64,000 nucleotides of DNA, taken from the NCBI RefSeq assembly GCF_002849895.1, contig NZ_CP018867.1, forward strand, positions 1,922,001-1,986,000, given 5' to 3'. The notes under the pieces are model-generated. The model was not told where the DNA came from and ran no database searches. It worked only from the letters and a program-made list of their open reading frames with translations. The stretch's first letter is position 1; every line of letters starts with the position of its first letter. Source of the stretch: Companilactobacillus alimentarius DSM 20249 (lineage in GTDB: Bacteria > Bacillota > Bacilli > Lactobacillales > Lactobacillaceae). Below are positions 58,405 to 64,000 of this stretch, in pieces. Made by a program: the position numbers and the translations under genes.

Positions 58405-59250
58405 ATGACAAAGTTAACAGATACATTTGATATTTATAATGGTGTGAAAATTCCTAAAGTTGCTTTTGGGACATGGCAGATTCCCGCTTCGGATGCAAAA
58501 CAGGCTGTTCATGATGCAATTGATATTGGCTATAGACACATTGATACGGCTTTAGCTTATGCTAACGAAAAAGAAGTTGGTGAAGCTGTTAGGGATTCTG
58601 GTGTTAAACGTGAGGACTTATTTGTAACATCAAAATTGCCAGGGCAAACTAAGAATTATGATGATACATTGAGAGACTTTGATACAACAATGAAGAATTT
58701 GGATATAGATTATTTGGATCTCTATTTAGTTCATGCTCCATGGCCATGGAGTGAAATTGGTTCAAATTATGACAAGCAGAATCAAGATGTTTGGCGTGCT
58801 ATGGAGAAAATTTACAATTCTGGTCGTGTTAAAGCTATTGGTGTTTCTAACTTTAATGTTCACGATTTGGAAAATGTTTTGAAGACTGCCACAATCAAAC
58901 CAATGGTTGATCAAATTCAATATTACATTGGATATACGGAGCCTAAGATCACTAAATTTGCTCAAGATCATGACATTTTAGTTGAAGCTTATTCACCTTT
59001 AGCTACCGGTGGCTTAGTAAATAATCAAGATATTTTAAAGATTGCTCAAAAGTATAATGTCAGTGTTCCTCAATTGGCTATTCAATTTGTAGTACAAAAT
59101 GGTGTTTTGCCTTTACCAAAGGCTGTCCATAAGGCACATATTGAAGATAATGCCAAATTAGATTTTGAGATCAGTGCTGAAGATATGAAGACATTGAATG
59201 TCATGCCTGATACGGCACCAACTCATTCTCATAATTCTACTCAAGGATAA
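58405..59250 (+). CDS. Aldo/keto reductase
   Basis: A 281-residue NADPH-dependent aldo/keto reductase, AKR5-like. VPK/GTWQIP start, RHIDTALAYANEKEVGEAV holds the Asp-Tyr pair, FVTSKLPG the catalytic Lys, and DLYLVHAPWPW the His of the tetrad. The C-terminal part (AIGVSNF, VDQIQYYIGYTEPK, EAYSPLATGGL) is complete. It reduces aldehydes and ketones, for example methylglyoxal or sugar-derived carbonyls. AAGGAGAG is the ribosome-binding site. A hairpin-family terminator separates it from convergent mntH. Confidence 0.93.
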   Translation: MTKLTDTFDIYNGVKIPKVAFGTWQIPASDAKQAVHDAIDIGYRHIDTALAYANEKEVGEAVRDSGVKREDLFVTSKLPGQTKNYDDTLRDFDTTMKNLDIDYLDLYLVHAPWPWSEIGSNYDKQNQDVWRAMEKIYNSGRVKAIGVSNFNVHDLENVLKTATIKPMVDQIQYYIGYTEPKITKFAQDHDILVEAYSPLATGGLVNNQDILKIAQKYNVSVPQLAIQFVVQNGVLPLPKAVHKAHIEDNAKLDFEISAEDMKTLNVMPDTAPTHSHNSTQG

Positions 59251-59286
59251 AAATAGAGTAGATTGCAATATGGTAGGTATTGAACT

Positions 59287-59329
59287 AAATAGGGCAAGAT
59301 AATCATAATTTGATTACCTTGCCCTATTT
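59287..59329. terminator. Hairpin-family copy 3 (bidirectional terminator)
   Basis: AAATAGGGCAAGATAATC (59287-59304) / GATTACCTTGCCCTATTT (59312-59329), loop ATAATTT, followed by a T run. Same core as the copies at 5679 and 24536. Lies between the aldo/keto reductase and mntH. Confidence 0.85.
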
Positions 59330-59333
59330 TTTA

Positions 59334-60653
59334 TTAAATAAGTGAAAACAATAACTGTAGATTCAAAATGGTAATTGCTGAGGCTAAAATAATTCCCACG
59401 GTAGTTGTCAATTTGCTATTAACGTGATTTCCCATTATTTTTTTATCGTTAGTTAGAAATATCATAGGAAAAAGTGTAAATGGCAATGCAATACTTAAAA
59501 TTATTTGAGCGTAAACGATAAGATTCTCAAAATCTTGTTCATTGAAGTGGACGATGAAGCCAATAATGAGAATTGGAATTAAAGTAACAAAACGTGTCAG
59601 CAATCTTCTTTGCCAAAGCGGTAAGCGGATATTCAAGTAGCCCTCCATGACTATTTGTCCAGATAAAGTACTGGTGATGGAAGAAATCATACCAGTAATT
59701 AAAAGTGCAAAAGCGAAGAGCCAACTCATCAAAGGACTAGCCAGTGTTCCAACAATTGCATGGCTTTTAAGGCCGGTGAAGACATCTTGCAAGCTAGCTA
59801 ATTGATTAGTCATGTGATAAAAAAGAGTTCCTCCTAGGACCAATAAGAGTGCATTGATGATGAATGCAGCAATCAGATGTACATTGGAGTCCCATTTAGC
59901 AAACCTTAAAGCCTCATTTACTTGAAGAGGGTCATTATGATCGTAACGTCGACTTTGAGCTAATGATGAGTGTAGGTAAATATTGTGCGGCATGATTGTA
60001 GCTCCAACGATACCTAAACTGAGAACTAATTTTCTGTGATTGGTAAATAAATCAGTAGAGGGAATTACTCCAGAGATAATCGAAAATAATTTAGGTTGAG
60101 CTCTGAAGACTTCGATTCCAAAAATAATTCCTACGGTTAGAATAGCTGCTAGAACAATGAATTCAATTCTTCTAATGCCAAATCTTAAAAAAATCAGCAC
60201 AATCAAAACGTCAAAAACAGTTAAAAGAATTCCAAAGACTAAGGGTAAATTAAATAATAATTTCAAAGCGATGGCTGTACCAATCACGCCGGTCAAATCC
60301 GTGGCCATCATTGCAATTTCATTTAAAATCCAAAGAAAATAACGAATTGGTTTAGAGACTTTAGTAGCGATGGCTTGGGCTAAATCTAATCTCGCCACAA
60401 CCCCTAATTTAATTGAAAGTGTCTGCATGAACATTGCAACTAAGATAGAGATGAGTAGAACCGATAATAAATCGTAGCGATATTGACTACCTCCTGACAA
60501 AGAAGTTAACCAATTCCCCGGATCCATATAGCCAACAGCTACCAGAGCACCGGGACCACTATAGGCTAAAAACTTTTGTAAGAACGAAGTGTCATATACG
60601 CTGGGGACTTTGACGCTTTCGTTGATCTCATCTAAGCTTTTTTTATTTGGCAT
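59334..60653 (-). CDS. mntH: Nramp manganese transporter
   Basis: A 439-residue Nramp-family proton-coupled Mn(II) importer with about 11 helices. Metal-site motifs VGYMDPGNW (helix 1) and TIMPHNIYLHSSLAQ (helix 6) are present, as is the transport signature near IVVTSTLSGQIVMEGYLNIRLP-like sequence (SSITSTLSGQIVMEGYL). Its start overlaps the hemH stop by 11 nt, so translation is coupled to hemH; GAGGCTCAAG is the site. It complements the Mn ABC transporter at 16.3-18.8 kb. Confidence 0.94.
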   Translation of the reverse strand: MPNKKSLDEINESVKVPSVYDTSFLQKFLAYSGPGALVAVGYMDPGNWLTSLSGGSQYRYDLLSVLLISILVAMFMQTLSIKLGVVARLDLAQAIATKVSKPIRYFLWILNEIAMMATDLTGVIGTAIALKLLFNLPLVFGILLTVFDVLIVLIFLRFGIRRIEFIVLAAILTVGIIFGIEVFRAQPKLFSIISGVIPSTDLFTNHRKLVLSLGIVGATIMPHNIYLHSSLAQSRRYDHNDPLQVNEALRFAKWDSNVHLIAAFIINALLLVLGGTLFYHMTNQLASLQDVFTGLKSHAIVGTLASPLMSWLFAFALLITGMISSITSTLSGQIVMEGYLNIRLPLWQRRLLTRFVTLIPILIIGFIVHFNEQDFENLIVYAQIILSIALPFTLFPMIFLTNDKKIMGNHVNSKLTTTVGIILASAITILNLQLLFSLI

Positions 60654-61591
60654 CTTGAGCCTCTTTTTTCAAAGCCAAGTCCGCTAAAAATTTGCTAAAG
60701 TCTAAATTATCATTCATTGGCGGTACTAATTGAAATTTGTCTCCACCGCAAGCTTTGAAAGTTTGATAATTTTGCACATAATCTTCTTCTATAGTTTCAA
60801 GACAGTCAGCAACAAATGAAGGAGTGGCGATTAAGATATTTCTGTGACCAATTTCTACGGCCTGCATTAAGGCATTTTTCAAATAGGGCTTTAACCAGGG
60901 CAAGGGACCAAATTTAGATTGATAAACGGTTTTAATTTTTTTGGAAGGAATCTTTAAAAGTTTTGAGACCTGTTCAGTAGTGGCGGTGCACTCTTTTTGA
61001 TAGGGATCACCGTGCTTGACCATTGTCGTAGGAATACTGTGATAGCTGAAAAATAATTCGTCGTAGCTATCTTTGTCCCACATAGCTTGTATTTGCTTAG
61101 CCAAAATCTTTTGATAGGTTGTATGATTATAAAAACGGTCAATAACAAGCAAGGGTACTTGTGAACTTTTAGCTTGATCAAGAATCGATTTAGTACTGCT
61201 TTGCGTATACTGAGGGAATAACGGAAGCAAAATCACTTTTTGACAACCTGATTTTTGCATTTCTTTTAAAGTTTGAGAAATATCTGGTTGTCCATAGGTC
61301 ATGGCCATCTTTACATTCCAATTGGGTAAGAGTTCTTGAACTTGATTAGTAATTTTTTGAGTATTAACAATCAATGGAGAACCTTGTGGAGTCCAAGAGT
61401 CCTGATAAAATGTCGCTGATCGCCAAGATCTCAATGGTAAAATAATGCCACGTAAAATTGGTTGCCAAAGTGCTTTAGGCATCCCGATAACGTTTTGATC
61501 ACTTAAAAATTCCAAAAGATAACTTTTGACGTCGGCTGTCTTAGGGGATTTAGGTGAGCCAAGATTAACTTAGTAGTAAACCTTTTTCCAT
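60643..61591 (-). pseudogene. hemH: Ferrochelatase with N-terminal one-base insertion
   Basis: The frame from ATG 61591 (after GAGGCG) reads MEKGLLL, then an extra base at 61570/61571 forces a stop. Skipping it gives VNLGSPKSPKTADVKSYLLE, and FLSDQNVIGMPKALW in the long frame follows, so full-length ferrochelatase was present. The length (949 nt) is 3 x 316 + 1, as expected for one insertion. The remaining part keeps SYHSIP and the late Glu region (CLETIEEDY). Ferrochelatase inserts Fe(II) in the last step of heme or coproheme synthesis. A shorter product from TTG 61515 would lack the first strand. It is co-transcribed with mntH. Confidence 0.85.
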
Positions 61592-61686
61592 AATAATCGC
61601 CTCGATAATATCTATAGTTTAATATTATTCTATTTATGATTAAAAAAATAGACATAAGTTTCTACACCATGATAATATTAAAACAC

Positions 61687-61705
61687 GCTAATGATTCTCA
61701 TAAGA
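61687..61705 (+). promoter_or_regulatory. Possible Fur-family box
   Basis: GCTAATGATTCTCATAAGA matches about 13 of 19 positions of the Fur consensus, with the core AATGAT-tct-CAT. It lies in the divergent region between hemH-mntH and the baeRF gene, just before the latter's GAGGTGG. Confidence 0.35.
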
Positions 61706-61727
61706 ATTTAAATGAAGAGGTGGAATT

Positions 61728-62792
61728 ATGAATATTAAAGACGACAAATTATTAAAACTATTATCTTCAAAGGTGGAACCAAAGATAAGTATTATTTTGC
61801 CGATACATCCAGAAACTCCTCAGATTGAAGAAAATATCCTTACGTACAAGAATCTATTAAAAGATGTTAAAAAAGATTTGGAATTAAATTATCCAAGAAG
61901 ACAGTGGGAAAACACAGTTGAACAATTAGATAGTTTATTATTAGATCGTCAACTTTTCAGTACATCTAAGCGTGCTCTAATAGTTTTTGCTAATAATGAA
62001 ACTATGGAAATCTGTGAGATGAATCATAAAGTTTCACCCAAAGCACATGTGGGAACGACATTTTTAGTTCAAGATTTGTTATTGCCGGTTGAGAATATTG
62101 ATAAACCAGACTACATTGTGAATATTAGTCGTGATCGTATCAATGTATTTGATATTGATAGTTTAAAAGAGATTAAACTTCATCAGATTCATCACAAATT
62201 CTCAGATTACTATTCTGATTTTGACGCAGAATCAAATGTGAACTCAGGATCATATGGTGGTAAGAATATCGCCCAATATCATGGACACCGATCAAAACCG
62301 GAAGAACAAGAACGGGACCAAGAGATTTATTATCGTTACTTAGATAAGGCCTTCAGTTCATATTATCGAGAGAATGGTGAGACATATCTTTTAACAGGTT
62401 TACCAGAGGTGTTAGATGTCTACTTAAATTCTTATGGAAACAGTCCATATATCGGAGGAGTTATTCATAGTTCGATTTTGAATCTCTCACATCAGGAATT
62501 AAACGAAAAGATTAATGAATATAAATATTTTGAAGACATTGCAATGATGGAAAAGACTAAACATGAGCTTCACAAAGCTTTGAATCAGGAAAAATTAATT
62601 CAAGATTTGAATACGATCGGTTTTGCCTTAGATAATCATGATGTTCGTACATTAGTCTCGGTTAACGATGGAAAATCTTATTCGATTGATCATAATAAAA
62701 TATTAGTTCAATCAATCTTGAATCAGACTAATTGCCAAGTGATTTATGACGAAGAGGAAAGTGCTCCTAGTATCAATGCAATCGTCTATTGA
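61728..62792 (+). CDS. baeRF-family (bacterial eRF1-like) protein
   Basis: A 354-residue protein with the pattern of the bacterial/archaeal eRF1-like (baeRF, family 3-type) proteins: EPKISIILPIHPETPQIEEN at residue 17 is close to their IYLPTHRxGPEI motif, then RALIVFANNETMEI, VQDLLLPVENIDKPDYIVNISRD, SYGGKNIAQYHGHRSKPEEQ (family's catalytic-loop-like block) and YYRYLDKAF. These are homologues of the ribosome release factor core, predicted to act on stalled ribosomes or free peptidyl-tRNA. No experimental role is known to me in lactobacilli. GAAGAGGTGG precedes the ATG. Confidence 0.75.
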   Translation: MNIKDDKLLKLLSSKVEPKISIILPIHPETPQIEENILTYKNLLKDVKKDLELNYPRRQWENTVEQLDSLLLDRQLFSTSKRALIVFANNETMEICEMNHKVSPKAHVGTTFLVQDLLLPVENIDKPDYIVNISRDRINVFDIDSLKEIKLHQIHHKFSDYYSDFDAESNVNSGSYGGKNIAQYHGHRSKPEEQERDQEIYYRYLDKAFSSYYRENGETYLLTGLPEVLDVYLNSYGNSPYIGGVIHSSILNLSHQELNEKINEYKYFEDIAMMEKTKHELHKALNQEKLIQDLNTIGFALDNHDVRTLVSVNDGKSYSIDHNKILVQSILNQTNCQVIYDEEESAPSINAIVY

Positions 62793-62803
62793 AAAGACAA
62801 AGT

Positions 62804-62853
62804 AAAAGACTCAGCCTGACGACTATTGATAGTTGTCTGACTGAGCCTTTTTT
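62804..62853. terminator. Bidirectional terminator
   Basis: AAAAGACTCAG...CTGAGCCTTTTTT with inner GACGACTAT/ATAGTTGTC between the baeRF gene and the convergent acetyltransferase. Confidence 0.85.
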
Positions 62854-62861
62854 GTATAAAA

Positions 62862-63437
62862 TTAATCTTTTTTGACAGGTTCATTTTTTCTTAGGATACG
62901 AGCAGGATTGCCGACAACAATAACGTTGTCAGGGAAAGAGTGGGTAACAACTGATCCAGCACCAACGATGACGTTGTTTCCGAGAGTTACTCCTGGTAAG
63001 ATGACAGCACTCCCACCGACCCAGACATCATTTCCAATCGTAATTGGAGCTGTTGTTTCAGCTTCTGTTCGGCGAACAGCTGGGTCCATGGGATGTTTTG
63101 GAGTATATAAACCTACTTTAGGTCCAAATTTAACATCGTTACCAATGGTGATCTTACCTTCGTCACAAAGCATTACATCGTGATTGGCGTAGAAGTGATT
63201 ACCAATTGATAAATTAACACCATAGCTGAAATAAATAGTTGGTTCAACAAAAAATCTGTCGCCAGCATGTTTCAGGAGGCTCTTAATTTTCTTGTTTCTC
63301 TCAGTGCTATCAGTAATTAGATTGTATTGCATCAATTTTGTTCTTACATCATTACGTAAGTCAGCTAGTGGTTTTGATTCTAGGTAAAGTTCTCCATTTA
63401 TCATCTGCTGATACGCAGGGTCTTGTTCAATTTCCAT
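62862..63437 (-). CDS. Sugar O-acetyltransferase (maltose/galactoside acetyltransferase family)
   Basis: A 191-residue beta-helix acetyltransferase, paralogue of the one at 8518. Cap: QDPAYQQMINGELYLESKPL; helix core: FYANHDVMLCDEGKITIGND, KFGPKVGLYTPKHPMDPAVR with the catalytic His, IGNDVWVGGSAVILPGVTLG and VVTHSFPDNVIVVGNPARIL. It acetylates a sugar or sugar nucleotide with acetyl-CoA. Strand and length are normal for LacA/Maa. GGAGAG lies before the ATG. Its upstream neighbour is a divergent NAD(P)-binding gene. Confidence 0.9.
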   Translation of the reverse strand: MEIEQDPAYQQMINGELYLESKPLADLRNDVRTKLMQYNLITDSTERNKKIKSLLKHAGDRFFVEPTIYFSYGVNLSIGNHFYANHDVMLCDEGKITIGNDVKFGPKVGLYTPKHPMDPAVRRTEAETTAPITIGNDVWVGGSAVILPGVTLGNNVIVGAGSVVTHSFPDNVIVVGNPARILRKNEPVKKD

Positions 63438-63621
63438 CTTTCAAATCTCTCCTCATAAATCAAATGTATGTTAAGCATAGCATAATTGTCGGAAACACTG
63501 AAATAAGAGTGAAAATAGATATATGATTGTAAGTTTTTGAAAATTTCGAATCGAGTCCTTCGTTAAATAAATTTAAATGAGTTAGGATAGACTTGTAATA
63601 AAAAAATCGGAGGTAGATGGC

Positions 63622-64000
63622 ATGACAAATGTTCTAATAATAGGTGCAAGTGGCGTTATTGGTCAGAGGGTAACTAAAAAACTTTTGGAAAATACTGATG
63701 ATTCATTGACGTTAATGGCACGTAACACAAGTTCCGTATCTATTGATGAAAAGCGTGGACGGATTGTTCAAGGTGATGTGATTGATGATAAGCCGTTGAA
63801 CGCAGCAATGGAGGGCAATAGTATCGTTTTGGTAGCAGCTGATAGCAATTTAGCTTTTTCAGTTCAAAGGATTATTGATGCGATGAAGATAAAAAGTATT
63901 AACCGGTTGATCTTCATTACATCAATGGGCCTTTACAACGAAATTCCTGTAACTGACGGGGCTTCGGGCAATTTAACACAAAACGCTTTGTTGCAACCAT
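63622..64000 (+). CDS. NAD(P)-binding protein, NmrA/YwnB-like, truncated by window edge
   Basis: An open frame from ATG 63622 (CGGAGG 6-11 nt upstream) runs without a stop to the window end. It reads MTNVLIIGASGVIGQRVTKK, a Rossmann loop GASGVIG, then LTLMARNTSSVS, VQGDVIDDK and INRLIFITSMGLY, the pattern of atypical SDRs (PF13460). Only about 126 residues are visible. These proteins bind NAD(P)H and often act as reductases or redox sensors. Confidence 0.75.
   Translation, partial: MTNVLIIGASGVIGQRVTKKLLENTDDSLTLMARNTSSVSIDEKRGRIVQGDVIDDKPLNAAMEGNSIVLVAADSNLAFSVQRIIDAMKIKSINRLIFITSMGLYNEIPVTDGASGNLTQNALLQP

Overview
The window looks like a chromosomal segment of a low-GC lactic acid bacterium. 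The 16S rRNA reads like the Companilactobacillus (former Lactobacillus alimentarius/farciminis) group. Gene content agrees: PepN, a C69 dipeptidase, a WxL lectin-like surface protein, PyrR-controlled carAB, a T-box on asnA and two manganese importers. Genus is an inference from recognised sequence; no alignment was run. No prophage, complete insertion sequence or CRISPR array was seen.

Layout. 1-6.1 kb: glucose uptake and glucose dehydrogenase (glcU-gdh), then an unusual cluster of three flavodoxin-fold proteins (one membrane-anchored, one exported, one cytosolic) with an exported esterase, an SDR-like protein lacking catalytic residues, a one-domain cytochrome b5 and an MmcQ/YjbR protein. 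6.2-13 kb: oxidoreductases, a duplicated DUF2798 membrane protein, an acetyltransferase, and a divergent S-methylmethionine pair in which the permease gene (mmuP) carries a nonsense codon and the methyltransferase gene (mmuM) is intact. 13.1-13.4 kb: a strongly structured intergenic element of unknown nature. 13.5-24.5 kb: pepN, an Mn ABC transporter (mtsCBA type), a secreted lectin-WxL protein, a Bax-inhibitor-1 protein, a LytTR regulator with a LiaF-like partner, and an N-formylglutamate amidohydrolase. 24.6-25.9 kb: asnA under a T-box. 26-33.5 kb: a sugar-acid (probably aldarate) locus with a DASS transporter, a 2-hydroxyacid dehydrogenase, two enolase-superfamily dehydratases, a lactonase and a LysR regulator. 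33.5-37.9 kb: a defence-like patch with a frameshifted PLD-helicase-DUF3427 gene, a small protein whose ribosome-binding site lies in a hairpin, and a divergent protein with a degenerate HNH domain. 37.9-46.9 kb: carAB behind two tandem PyrR-type attenuators, then sbcCD. 47.1-51.3 kb: dipeptidase, MscS channel, cyclophilin, UbiA-family prenyltransferase. 51.5-57.0 kb: a full rRNA operon with three promoters and tRNA-Ile and tRNA-Ala in the spacer. 57-64 kb: DoxX protein, GNAT, aldo/keto reductase, mntH, a frameshifted hemH, a baeRF (eRF1-like) protein, a second acetyltransferase and a truncated NAD(P)-binding protein at the window edge.

Three genes (mmuP, hemH, the PLD-helicase) are each broken by one base change while the rest of the frame is intact. 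This suggests recent decay or assembly errors. A 43-bp hairpin occurs three times (5.7, 24.5 and 59.3 kb) with compensating stem changes. The strongest candidates for something undescribed are the flavodoxin set in three compartments, the structured element at 13123-13357, and the helicase / dead-HNH / small-protein patch.
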